12,601 nucleotides of DNA. It comes from Deltaproteobacteria bacterium. GTDB taxonomy: Bacteria > Desulfobacterota > Binatia > Binatales > Binataceae. The DNA lies in contig JAJZAG010000074.1 of the NCBI GenBank assembly GCA_021799555.1, positions 1-12,601 of the forward strand, written 5' to 3'. The notes beneath the pieces were generated by a model. It made no database searches, was not told the origin of the DNA, and worked only from the letters and a program-made list of their open reading frames with translations. A program made the position numbers and the translations under genes. Every line of letters begins with the position of its first letter. Position 1 is the stretch's first letter. Positions 6,152 through 12,601 of this stretch are shown piece after piece.

Positions 6152-6187
6152 GAAAGCCCTCGCGCACAGATTGGCGCGGGGGCTTTC
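6152..6187 (+). terminator. Hairpin terminator closing the collagen array
   Basis: Arms 6152-6165 and 6174-6187 pair over 14 positions (13 Watson-Crick and one G-T), with an eight-base loop. The stem starts GAAAGCCC and ends GGGCTTTC. The downstream T content is low (CGCTTTGGG), so it is a strong stem with a poor U tract. It lies 29 bases after gene 6 stops and before the membrane protein gene. Confidence 0.7.
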
Positions 6188-6276
6188 GCTTTGGGCTATC
6201 CTCTCGTCATCGTTCTGGAGATCACCGCCGCGGTTCCGTAAGATTTATCCGACCGCATTAAGTTCGACGGTAGTTC

Positions 6277-7050
6277 ATGCCCGAAGCGCTCGAAAAGACC
6301 ATGCCGGCCGCGCCAGAGGCGAGCAGCGAGATTGAAGGCTCTGCGCCCGGTTTAATAGCGCCGTCCCGGATGCGGCGGCGGTCGCTCGTCCTTGCCGCGA
6401 TCGTTGCAATACCGATGCTCTTCAACGCGATTACCCTGCTGCCCGAATTGACGGTTGGGATTCCAAGCCTTAACGATGACGCGGTGCACTTTCTGCTCGT
6501 GCGCCAGGCGAACGCCGCGCTCGAGCGCGGGGCGAATCCGTTCGATTTCTGGGTTCCGCAACTCGAGCTTGGGTTTCCGCAGTTCATGTTCTATCAGCAT
6601 CTGCCGCACCTTGCGGTCGTGCTGCTCTACCATTTGCTGTTCAAACAGGTGAGTCTGCTGACGCTTTTCAACCTGGTGCGATACCTGCTGCTGGTCGGAT
6701 TTCCGCTCGTGGTTTACTGGTCGATGCGGACTATGGAGTTCTCGCCGGTGGCGGCGGCGATCGGAGCGGCGAGCGCGGCGCTGATTTCCGGAAACTATCG
6801 TTACGGATTCGAATACGAAAGCTATTTCTGGACCGGGCTTGGGATGTACACCCAGTTGTGGGCGATGAATCTGTTCTTTATCGCCACTGCCTGCATGGTG
6901 CGGCTGCTCGAGCGCGGACGGGGTTATCTGGCGGCGATTCTGACGAGCTCGGCGCTGGTCATGTGTCATCTCGTATACGCCTACATGTTCGCGATCACGG
7001 TGGCGATATTGTTCATGCTCGAGGTCTTTCGCGAGCCGGAGCCGGCGTGA
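6277..7050 (+). CDS. GT-C / PTPS-related membrane protein, N-terminal part of split gene
   Basis: This 257-residue polytopic membrane protein is the front part of a longer family member. A basic segment (RMRRR, 31-35) precedes the first membrane helix (about 36-56). The next loop has NDDAVH at 66-71, followed by GANPFDFWVPQLELGFPQ, which recalls the acidic loop and W-P / G-P pattern of GT-C glycosyltransferases and PTPS-related or YfhO-type membrane proteins. About five further helices follow, ending in a membrane segment at about 232-250. The frame then stops at TGA 7048-7050, in mid-fold for this family, while the downstream frame continues with more helices. No good ribosome binding site precedes ATG 6277; ATG 6301 is an alternative. 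The likely role is sugar transfer from a polyprenyl-linked donor, or a related envelope job. The substrate is unknown. Confidence 0.7.
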   Translation: MPEALEKTMPAAPEASSEIEGSAPGLIAPSRMRRRSLVLAAIVAIPMLFNAITLLPELTVGIPSLNDDAVHFLLVRQANAALERGANPFDFWVPQLELGFPQFMFYQHLPHLAVVLLYHLLFKQVSLLTLFNLVRYLLLVGFPLVVYWSMRTMEFSPVAAAIGAASAALISGNYRYGFEYESYFWTGLGMYTQLWAMNLFFIATACMVRLLERGRGYLAAILTSSALVMCHLVYAYMFAITVAILFMLEVFREPEPA

Positions 7051-8540
7051 TCTTTCTCGCGGCAATCCTGGTATTCGCGGTCGCGATGCGGCCCGCACGC
7101 GCCAGGCTTCTGCTCGCGCGGCTCGGCGCGGTCGGCATATTTGCGGCGGCCATCACGAGCTACTTTTGGCTGCCGTTTCTCCGTGATCAGAAATACTTGC
7201 AGGCAAGTCCCTACCTTCAGAGCTGGAAGTATGATTCGTATGGCGCGCAGAAGATTCTCGCGTGGCTCCTCGGCGGCGATTTGATCGATCACGGACGCCT
7301 GCCCGTGCTTACTTTTCTGCTCGCACTCGGAGTCGCCGCCGCGGCCGCCCGGCGCACGAAGGTTGCCACGATGGCGATCGTTCTGTTTGCAGTTTGGCTG
7401 CTCTTGTATTTCGGCCGCGTCACCTGGGGTCCGATCGCCGATTTGATACCGATGCATGAAGGGATGCTGTTTGACCGCTTCGTCGGGGCCTTTGAGTTCG
7501 CCGCTATCCTGTTGATCGGAATCGGCGGTGAATGGCTCTGGGAGCGGTTTTCCAGCCTGCGGGATCCGTGGCGAGTCGCGGCGCCTGCCGCTCTCGTCGT
7601 GGCCCTGATGATTCCCGCGCTCGTCGAGCGTTATCGCTTGTACGCCGTCAACACTCGAGCGCTCGAACGCACCCGCGACGCTTTGGCCGCCGACTCCGAT
7701 CTCGCGGCGATCGTGAAGGAACTGAAATCACTGCCTCACGCCAGAGTTTACGCAGGCCTGCGAACCGGATGGGGCGGGAACTTCAGGGTCGGGTTACTTC
7801 ATGTGTACGACGTGCTTACTTTCAACGATCTCGACGTGCTCGAGCCGCCTTATCAGGCAATATCGCACAATGCGGATCTGGTATTCCATTTCGACGATCG
7901 CAACTCCGCGCAATACGGCTTGTTCGACGTCAAATACGTTGTTGCGCCGCCTGGAACTTCGATGGCGTCATTTCTGAAGCCGATTCTGACGACGCGCCAC
8001 TTCGTACTTTATCAGACTTCAACCAGCGGCTACGGCCAGCTTGCGACCCAGGTCGCCAGCGGATTCGCCGGATCGCGCGGCCAGCTATTTGCCGGCAACC
8101 TCGCGTGGTTTCGGCGTGGCGATTTTGCTTCCGGCCGCTTCATCGCATGGGCCTATCGTCTCGATACGGGACCGATCGGAGGCATGATCTATCCGTCCGG
8201 CGCCGGCACCGGCACGGTCAGCGACGACCTAATTGAGCCTGACCTGATCCGCCTGCGAGTCGATACTCCAGCGCCGGCGCCGTTAATCATCAAGACTACC
8301 TACTTTCCGAAATGGCATCTGACAATTGACGGAATACCAACTCGCAGCTTCATGGCGTCGCCGAGTTTCATCGGCGTTGAGGTCCCGGCCGGCAAGCATA
8401 TTGTGCAGGCTGAGTATGAATCGGGAGCTCTCAAGAAGATTTTGCTATTCGCCGGCGCGATCGCGCTTTTGTGCGCGTTCGCATTCAGACGGCGTTTTCC
8501 CGCCTTCGACGCTGCGCTGCGCCGGCGCGCCGCCCGCTGA
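7047..8540 (+). CDS. GT-C / YfhO-like membrane protein, C-terminal part of split gene
   Basis: This is a 497-residue continuation in the next frame. The only start candidate at the junction is GTG 7047, overlapping the previous stop as GTGA with GGAG five bases upstream. Coding similarity to the family begins almost exactly there. It opens with a membrane helix, then AAITSYFWLPFL, typical of the family's middle, then several helices to about residue 190. A soluble region follows, with ARVYAGLRTGWGGNF, YDVLTFNDLDVLEPPYQ and YGLFDVKYVVAP. Near the end are TTYFPKWHLTIDG and VEVPAGKHIVQAEYESG, matching the YfhO-style closing domain, then a last helix (about 467-485) and a basic tail. It is either the second half of a frameshifted gene (one lost base would explain the -1 change) or a translationally coupled second subunit. 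I favour a frameshift or an assembly error. Confidence 0.7.
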   Translation: MIFLAAILVFAVAMRPARARLLLARLGAVGIFAAAITSYFWLPFLRDQKYLQASPYLQSWKYDSYGAQKILAWLLGGDLIDHGRLPVLTFLLALGVAAAAARRTKVATMAIVLFAVWLLLYFGRVTWGPIADLIPMHEGMLFDRFVGAFEFAAILLIGIGGEWLWERFSSLRDPWRVAAPAALVVALMIPALVERYRLYAVNTRALERTRDALAADSDLAAIVKELKSLPHARVYAGLRTGWGGNFRVGLLHVYDVLTFNDLDVLEPPYQAISHNADLVFHFDDRNSAQYGLFDVKYVVAPPGTSMASFLKPILTTRHFVLYQTSTSGYGQLATQVASGFAGSRGQLFAGNLAWFRRGDFASGRFIAWAYRLDTGPIGGMIYPSGAGTGTVSDDLIEPDLIRLRVDTPAPAPLIIKTTYFPKWHLTIDGIPTRSFMASPSFIGVEVPAGKHIVQAEYESGALKKILLFAGAIALLCAFAFRRRFPAFDAALRRRAAR

Positions 8541-8585
8541 CGCGATCGGTTCGAGATTGATCGACGCGCGGCAGGCGCAGCGTGC

Positions 8586-9365
8586 TCAGCGGGCTGAAAG
8601 TCCGCCGTCCACGATCAATTCGGTCGCAGTGATATATGACGCGTCGTCGGAGAGCAGGAAGACAATAGCCTTCGCGATCTCCCAAGGCGTGCCCTGCCGG
8701 CGCATCGGGATGCGCGGGGCGACGGCGGCTTCGCGGTCGCCGATTTCTCTCCGCACCATCGTCGAGTTGATAAGGCCCGGTAAAATCGTATTCACGCGAA
8801 TCTTGTCGCGCGCCAGCGTCATCGCCGCCGAACGCGAAAGACCGAGGATCGCCGCCTTGGTCGCTTCGTAAGGAATCAGCGAGTTGCTGCGCAGCGCCGC
8901 CATCGACGAGACATTGACGATCGCGCCGCCGCCGGCCGCGGCGATCTCCGGCGCCGCGTAGCGCATGGTCAGAAAATGGCTGCGCAGGTTGACCGCGTAC
9001 ATCTTGTCGAACGCTTCGGTGGAGGTTTTGAGAAGATTTCCGCCAATCCCGATTCCAACATTGTTCACGAGCAGATGCAGCGCGCCGAAGTTCCGCACTG
9101 CCGCCTCGACTGCGGCGCGGCAATCGTCTTCGCGGCTTGCGTCGCACGCGATCGCCGCGGCGCGTCCGCCCTCGGCGCGGATCGCGGCGGCGGTCTCCTC
9201 GGCGAGAGCGAGTTTTAGATCCGCCACCATCACCGAAGCGCCTTCGCGCGCGCATTGAATAGCCGTGGCGCGTCCGTTGCCGATCGCAACCGTCTCGCCC
9301 TCGCGCGCAGGACCATCGGCGCCGCCGCCGATGACCAAAACCGTCTTTCCGTCGAGTCTACCCAT
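8586..9365 (-). CDS. Short-chain dehydrogenase/reductase with expanded cofactor loop
   Basis: This 259-residue classical-size SDR would be an NAD(P)-dependent oxidoreductase in the cytoplasm. The Rossmann strand is TVLVIGGG (8-15). The usual TGxxxGxG loop is stretched: GGGADGP, then about ten extra residues, then AIGNGRATA (27-35). Other family marks are NNVG (101-104), Asn126, Ser153 and the catalytic Tyr166-x-x-x-Lys170 (YEATK), followed by PGLINSTM and the closing IVDGG. GGAGAG precedes ATG 9365 by nine bases. It starts 17 bases after the dienelactone hydrolase-like gene stops, so the two are probably one operon. The loop resembles a minor SDR group with a GNG-type motif (from memory). The substrate cannot be told from sequence. 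Confidence 0.88.
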   Translation of the reverse strand: MGRLDGKTVLVIGGGADGPAREGETVAIGNGRATAIQCAREGASVMVADLKLALAEETAAAIRAEGGRAAAIACDASREDDCRAAVEAAVRNFGALHLLVNNVGIGIGGNLLKTSTEAFDKMYAVNLRSHFLTMRYAAPEIAAAGGGAIVNVSSMAALRSNSLIPYEATKAAILGLSRSAAMTLARDKIRVNTILPGLINSTMVRREIGDREAAVAPRIPMRRQGTPWEIAKAIVFLLSDDASYITATELIVDGGLSAR

Positions 9366-9382
9366 CGTTGATCACTCTCCGG

Positions 9383-10129
9383 TCATCTCGGCCGCAACGT
9401 TTCAGCGAACAGCGCGGTGAGTTTTTCGAATGCGCGATCCGCCTGCGGCTGGTTATAGACCGGCGCATCCGCACTCGTCCATCCGTGATAGGCGCCGACG
9501 TAGGTTTCGCTCTCGAATTTTCCGCCCCACGCCTCGAGCGCCAGTTCGAGCTTCTTGATGGCGGCCTCGGGCATGCTCTGATCCTTGATCGCGTGTCCGA
9601 AATACAGCCGCGCCTTAATCCGAGGGAGCACCAGATGGGGACTCGCAGGCGTATCGGTGTAAAGCCCGCCGCCGTGAAATGACGCCGCCGCGGCGATTTT
9701 CTCCGGCCGCACCGCCGCAGTCCGCATCGCCATCGCGCCCGTGAAACAATAGCCAACCACGCCGAGCTTGCCGGCGCCGACGCCCGGATAGCCGGCGAGA
9801 AAATCAACGTATGCCGCCGCGTCGCGCTCCTGCGCCGCCGGAGTCATCGGTCCGGCAAGCTCGCCGAAGCGCTTCATCGTGCGCTCGTCGCCCATCTTGG
9901 GCGCGAAGTCGAACATCGGCGGACGCCCGGTGCGATAGAAAATATTCGGCAGCAGAACCGCGTATCCTTTCGCCGCGAGCCGCTCGGCCATCGCGCGATG
10001 CGACGGCCGGATCCCCCCGATATCGGTCAGGTGAATCACGCCGGGAAACTCTTTCGCATCGCCGGGGATGAAGATGAACCCATCCGCGACGCCATCGATC
10101 GTGCGAATCTCGATAGCATGCTCGGTCAC
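9383..10129 (-). CDS. Dienelactone hydrolase family protein
   Basis: This 248-residue alpha/beta hydrolase is cytoplasmic (no signal peptide). The Cys-Asp-His triad is visible: Cys128 in the nucleophile elbow GYCFTG, Asp183 in HAIKDQSMP, and His215 in GAYHGW. HLTDIGGIRPSHR (33-45) and ERLAAKGYAVLLPNIFYR (49-66) match the early part of the family, and length is normal. The family hydrolyses dienelactones in chlorocatechol breakdown, but many members act on other esters or lactones, so the substrate is open. I chose GTG 10129 because GGAGG stands six bases before it. An ATG at 10207 would add 26 unconserved residues. It is first in a two-gene unit with the SDR, which suggests a small catabolic or detoxification step. 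Confidence 0.87.
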   Translation of the reverse strand: MTEHAIEIRTIDGVADGFIFIPGDAKEFPGVIHLTDIGGIRPSHRAMAERLAAKGYAVLLPNIFYRTGRPPMFDFAPKMGDERTMKRFGELAGPMTPAAQERDAAAYVDFLAGYPGVGAGKLGVVGYCFTGAMAMRTAAVRPEKIAAAASFHGGGLYTDTPASPHLVLPRIKARLYFGHAIKDQSMPEAAIKKLELALEAWGGKFESETYVGAYHGWTSADAPVYNQPQADRAFEKLTALFAETLRPR

Positions 10130-10135
10130 GGTCTG

Positions 10136-10140
10136 CCTCC
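10136..10140 (-). promoter_or_regulatory. Ribosome binding site of the dienelactone hydrolase-like gene
   Basis: GGAGG on the minus strand lies six bases before GTG 10129. It decides the start against the farther upstream ATG. Confidence 0.7.
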
Positions 10141-10176
10141 AGTGCGATCCGATAGATTGTGCGCGCTGACTTTTTC

Positions 10177-10185
10177 GATATAGCA
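10177..10185 (-). promoter_or_regulatory. Candidate extended -10 promoter for the hydrolase-SDR unit
   Basis: On the minus strand TGC-TATATC forms an extended -10 element about 50 bases before GTG 10129. No good -35 hexamer is seen upstream, which extended -10 promoters can tolerate. This rests on the motif alone. Confidence 0.25.
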
Positions 10186-10325
10186 CACGTTCTCGCGATT
10201 GCTCCATCCCGCGACTCGCTCCGGCGAAACCATGCCGTTTCGCGCTTCGTGCTATGCGCTAAGATAACCGATGCGCGCGCCGCACGCCGTGGCGATGCCC
10301 GGCGCCGCCGTGCAATTCATCTTCC

Positions 10326-10330
10326 GGAGG
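10326..10330 (+). promoter_or_regulatory. Ribosome binding site of the small lipoprotein gene
   Basis: GGAGG lies eight bases before ATG 10339 and rules out longer in-frame starts such as 10159, which would bury the signal peptide. Confidence 0.72.
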
Positions 10331-10338
10331 TACCATCG

Positions 10339-10761
10339 ATGCGCTGGATTGTTCCGATCTCGTTCGCTCTGCTGTTGCCCGCGATTCAAGGATGCTTCGC
10401 TGCCGCCGCTCCGCTGGCGTCTCCCGCAGTCCAGGGCGCCACCTCGATTGCGGGAACCGCCGGCAGCGTCGTTCCCGGCTACTTTTCGAGCCAGTCGCAG
10501 ATCGAGCTCAACGACGCCAATATCGCGATGATCGAGGCGCAAGCCCTGCTCACCAAGGCGCAGGCCGAGGATTTGCGCGCCAAGCGCCGCCGCCTGTCGA
10601 GTGAACGCGCCGCCACCGTCGGCATCCTGCGCGACGCGGCGCTCGCCCGCAATGATCCCGCGCTCGCCAATCTCGCGATCTGGGTCGAAGCCGGCGGCGA
10701 CCCGAATTACGCGATGAAGTATCTGCTCAAGGAGGACGCCGCGAGCGGCGCAAAGCAATGA
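10339..10761 (+). CDS. Small predicted lipoprotein with helical mature region
   Basis: I do not recognise a family for this 140-residue protein. Residues 1-18 are a signal peptide (MRWIVPISFALLLPAIQG) ending in a lipobox-like IQGC with Cys19 as the modified residue; Gln at -2 is less usual. A small Ala/Gly/Ser-rich stretch (20-50) follows. Then comes a long helical, probably coiled-coil segment (about 54-90) rich in Ala, Glu, Lys and Arg, with a run of arginines near KRRRLSSER, and a second helical part ending in DPNYAMKYLLKEDAAS. Phe at +2 gives no Asp retention signal, so if Gram-negative it would be expected in the outer membrane. It diverges from the hydrolase-SDR unit and converges on the sugar transferase gene. 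The role is unknown. Confidence 0.72.
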   Translation: MRWIVPISFALLLPAIQGCFAAAAPLASPAVQGATSIAGTAGSVVPGYFSSQSQIELNDANIAMIEAQALLTKAQAEDLRAKRRRLSSERAATVGILRDAALARNDPALANLAIWVEAGGDPNYAMKYLLKEDAASGAKQ

Positions 10762-10820
10762 TCGCGCGCCCGCGATAATCTCCCGCGCGGCCGCGTTCGC
10801 GACGGAGCGCCCGCGCGGGC

Positions 10821-10848
10821 AAAAAAAAGCCCGGCGACGCCGCCGGGC
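10821..10848 (-). terminator. Intrinsic terminator of the sugar transferase gene
   Basis: On the minus strand an 8-base-pair GC stem (GCCCGGCG/CGCCGGGC, plus coordinates 10829-10848, four-base loop) is followed directly by eight T. It lies 34 bases after the sugar transferase stop. A perfect 12-base palindrome GCCCGCGCGGGC (10809-10820) sits on the far side of the A/T run. Confidence 0.88.
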
Positions 10849-10882
10849 CCTCCCCTCGCACTATCCTTACCCAGCCGGCCGG

Positions 10883-12274
10883 TCAGCGCGACCCGCGGCC
10901 GAAGATCACCACCTTCGTGGTTTGCAGGATTATCTGCAGGTCGAAGAGGATCGACCAGTTCTTGATATAGTACAAATCGTAGCACAGCTTCTCGCGCGCC
11001 TCCTCGACGGTCGCCCCGTACGGGAAGCATACCTGCGCCCATCCGGTCAGCCCGGGCCGCACCAGATGCCGGTACTGATAGTGCGGAATCTCCGTCTCGA
11101 GCCGCGCCACGATCTCCGGCCGCTCCGGACGCGGACCGACGATGCTCATGTCGCCGCGGATCACGTTGTATAGTTGCGGCAGCTCGTCGATTCGCGCGCG
11201 CCGGATTATCCTGCCGACCCGAGTCACGCGCGGGTCGTTGCTTTGCGCCCAGACCGCTCCCGTCGCGCGTTCCGCGTCCGCCCGCATCGATCGGAACTTC
11301 AGCACCCGGAACACCGCGCCGTCGAGGCCGACCCGCTCCTGCGAATAGAACACCGGCCCCGGCGATTCGAGCTTGATCGCGAGCGCCGTCACGATCGCGA
11401 TCGGCCACGCGACCGCCGCGATCGCGGCCGCCACCGCGATATCGATCACCCGCTTGAGCGTGCGCCGCCACTGCGTGCCCGTGAACCCCGGCGCGAACAC
11501 CAGCCACGAATCCCGGATGAATTGCACCGGCAGCTTGCCCGCCACCCGCTCGTAGAACGACTCGAAATCGAACACCGCCGTGCCATGCACGCGGCACTGC
11601 ACGATCGCGCGCACGGCGGCCGGCTCGGTCACCCCGTCGAGCACCACGATCGCGTTGACCCCGTTGCGCGGCGACAGGTCGGCGATCCGCGCCGCGCGCG
11701 CCGCCGCGATTCGCGCCGGCCCCGCCGGCATCGCGATTTCGGCCCCGCCGCCCGCGAACGTCGCGATTCCAAGGAACCGGTAGCCCAGATGACCGCAGCG
11801 CCCGATCTCTTCGATCAGCGCCGGCGCCGATTCGCTGAACCCAAGCGCCATCACCCCGATATTGAACCGCGTGAAGAAGATGCTGTTGGCGGCGAACCGC
11901 CATCCGATCAGCATCGCGCCCGCGATCGTCAGGTACGCCCCCAGAAAGATTCGCCCCACCGCGAGCGCCGGCACGATCATCACGATCGCCCCCAGCACCA
12001 GCGCCAGCTTCACCGTCGCGCTGATCGTCGCCGCGGCGATCCACGCGTCGGTGCGCGGGCGGTCGATTGTATAAAGGTCCTGATAGTAGATAAGTCCCAG
12101 GTGCAGCGCCGCCATCGTCGCCGCCACCTGCCCGGCGCCGTACGTATCGGCGATCGCGAAGCCGGGCCGATCCGTGAGCGCGATCGCCGCGTACACCGCC
12201 GCGACGACGCACACCAGGTCGCCCCCGATAAGCATCGCCCATCGATTCCCGAGTCCGCGCGGCGCGAACATCAT
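10883..12274 (-). CDS. Polyprenyl glycosylphosphotransferase (EpsB/WbaP-like exopolysaccharide priming enzyme)
   Basis: This 463-residue membrane enzyme should transfer a sugar-1-phosphate from a nucleotide sugar to undecaprenyl phosphate, the first step of exopolysaccharide or O-antigen building. About four N-terminal helices (12-33, 50-67, 81-104, 107-127) are followed by a nucleotide-binding-like middle domain (about 138-260). The catalytic bacterial sugar transferase domain (about 272-463) has its membrane segment at 276-298, then KLESPGPVFYSQERVG (301-316), KFRSMR (326-331), the DE dyad Asp363-Glu364 in RIDELPQLYN, GDMSIVGPRPERP (374-386), PGLTGWAQV (407-415) and YDLYYIKNWS (432-441). 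All expected motifs are present and length is normal. The pattern is closest to the group linked with PEP-CTERM/exosortase loci, but no PEP-CTERM protein is in this window. Two adjacent ATGs (12274, 12271) could start it. Related glycan genes may lie outside the window. Confidence 0.92.
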   Translation of the reverse strand: MMFAPRGLGNRWAMLIGGDLVCVVAAVYAAIALTDRPGFAIADTYGAGQVAATMAALHLGLIYYQDLYTIDRPRTDAWIAAATISATVKLALVLGAIVMIVPALAVGRIFLGAYLTIAGAMLIGWRFAANSIFFTRFNIGVMALGFSESAPALIEEIGRCGHLGYRFLGIATFAGGGAEIAMPAGPARIAAARAARIADLSPRNGVNAIVVLDGVTEPAAVRAIVQCRVHGTAVFDFESFYERVAGKLPVQFIRDSWLVFAPGFTGTQWRRTLKRVIDIAVAAAIAAVAWPIAIVTALAIKLESPGPVFYSQERVGLDGAVFRVLKFRSMRADAERATGAVWAQSNDPRVTRVGRIIRRARIDELPQLYNVIRGDMSIVGPRPERPEIVARLETEIPHYQYRHLVRPGLTGWAQVCFPYGATVEEAREKLCYDLYYIKNWSILFDLQIILQTTKVVIFGRGSR

Positions 12275-12318
12275 CCTGCCTGTTTCCGATTACTCAGTGT
12301 GCTACCCCTCTCGGTCTC

Positions 12319-12380
12319 CCCCTTTTGGGGAGATGGAGAGAAAAGATGCCCCGCTCGCTCTGCCCCTTTTGGGGAGATGG
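12319..12380. repeat. Direct repeat pair with hairpin-like core
   Basis: CCCCTTTTGGGGAGATGG occurs twice, at 12319-12336 and 12363-12380, 44 bases apart start to start. Each copy has CCCC and GGGG arms around a TTTT loop. It may be a fragment of a dispersed intergenic repeat family or a paired regulator site in front of the sugar transferase gene. Confidence 0.6.
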
Positions 12381-12461
12381 CGAGGAGTCACCCGGCGTGG
12401 CATTTGTCTTTTGGAACGATAGTCGGTCGATGGCGCTATGCGCCGATGTCATCGCCGCGCG

Positions 12462-12475
12462 CGAATAGCTATTCG
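12462..12475. repeat. 14-base perfect palindrome
   Basis: CGAATAGCTATTCG is fully self-complementary and lies about 190 bases upstream of the sugar transferase start. Its size and symmetry suit a dimeric repressor site, but nothing else supports that. Confidence 0.4.
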
Positions 12476-12601
12476 ATACTTCAGCCGCCGGCGCTTTATC
12501 CTTGTGTCAATCCCGCGCGTGGCCGCCGCGCGAGAGCGCGCCCCGAGCCTGCCGACGGGAATCCCGAAGTGGATTAGGCGTCAGCTCGCGACGCGCGAAA
12601 T

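Larger units (their letters stand above)
12275..12601. other. 327-base region upstream of the sugar transferase, no gene seen
   Basis: Open frames here are extensions of antisense shadows and lack ribosome binding sites or recognisable motifs. The stretch holds a direct repeat pair (12319-12380), a 14-base palindrome (12462-12475) and, on the minus strand, a TTGACA at 12505-12510 with no fitting -10. It presumably contains the promoter of the sugar transferase gene. Confidence 0.45.

Noticed and set aside
10809..10820. Perfect GC palindrome as a plus-strand terminator for the lipoprotein gene
   Set aside because: It is followed by an A-run on the plus strand, not a T-run; the T-run belongs to the minus-strand terminator.
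10707..12242. 511-codon minus-strand frame overlapping the sugar transferase in another frame
   Set aside because: It is Gly/Arg-rich without motifs; the 463-residue frame carries all family motifs.
11174..12577. 467-codon plus-strand frame rich in Arg, His and Asp
   Set aside because: It lies antisense to the sugar transferase, whose motifs are complete on the minus strand. The composition is that of a GC-rich shadow frame.

Overview
The window looks like a GC-rich Gram-negative bacterial chromosome. Evidence is the Shine-Dalgarno-led genes, Sec signal peptides, a lipobox protein, and a polyprenyl-phosphate glycosyltransferase of the kind used for exopolysaccharide. The gene mix would fit an uncultured soil lineage (Desulfobacterota/Binatota-like or Acidobacteria-like), but nothing here fixes the taxon and I treat that as a guess.

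Region 1 (1-6123, + strand) is the striking part: six consecutive paralogous genes for secreted collagen-like proteins, the first cut by the window edge. Each has a Sec signal peptide, a short N-terminal module with two cysteines and a Trp exactly four residues before the first collagen Gly, an uninterrupted or nearly uninterrupted Gly-X-Y tract, and a C-terminal domain of about 130-160 residues with patterned cysteines and a final W-S-like beta strand. The first three genes have tracts of 18-19 triplets; the last three have exactly 43 each. A 345-base gap with a candidate promoter and an inverted repeat separates the two sets. Genes 4-6 share the same strong ribosome-binding leader. A strong hairpin (6152-6187) closes the array.

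Region 2 (6277-8540, + strand) encodes a large polytopic membrane protein of the GT-C / PTPS-related / YfhO-like type. It is split into two reading frames that overlap at GTGA (7047-7050), so it is either frameshifted or a coupled gene pair.

Region 3 (8586-10129, - strand) is a two-gene unit: a dienelactone hydrolase-family protein followed by a short-chain dehydrogenase with an expanded nucleotide-binding loop. A small predicted lipoprotein (10339-10761, + strand) diverges from it.

Region 4 (10883-12274, - strand) encodes a polyprenyl glycosylphosphotransferase that would start a lipid-linked exopolysaccharide, ending at a clear intrinsic terminator. The last 327 bases have no gene I can support, but hold a 44-base-spaced direct repeat and a 14-base palindrome.

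How it may fit together (inference): the collagen-like proteins would be exported and trimerise into rod-and-head surface or extracellular fibres. The membrane glycosyltransferase-like protein and the priming transferase could supply surface glycans, perhaps including decoration of the many Thr residues in the Y position of the collagen tracts. Regions 3 and 4 otherwise look like ordinary metabolic and envelope genes.
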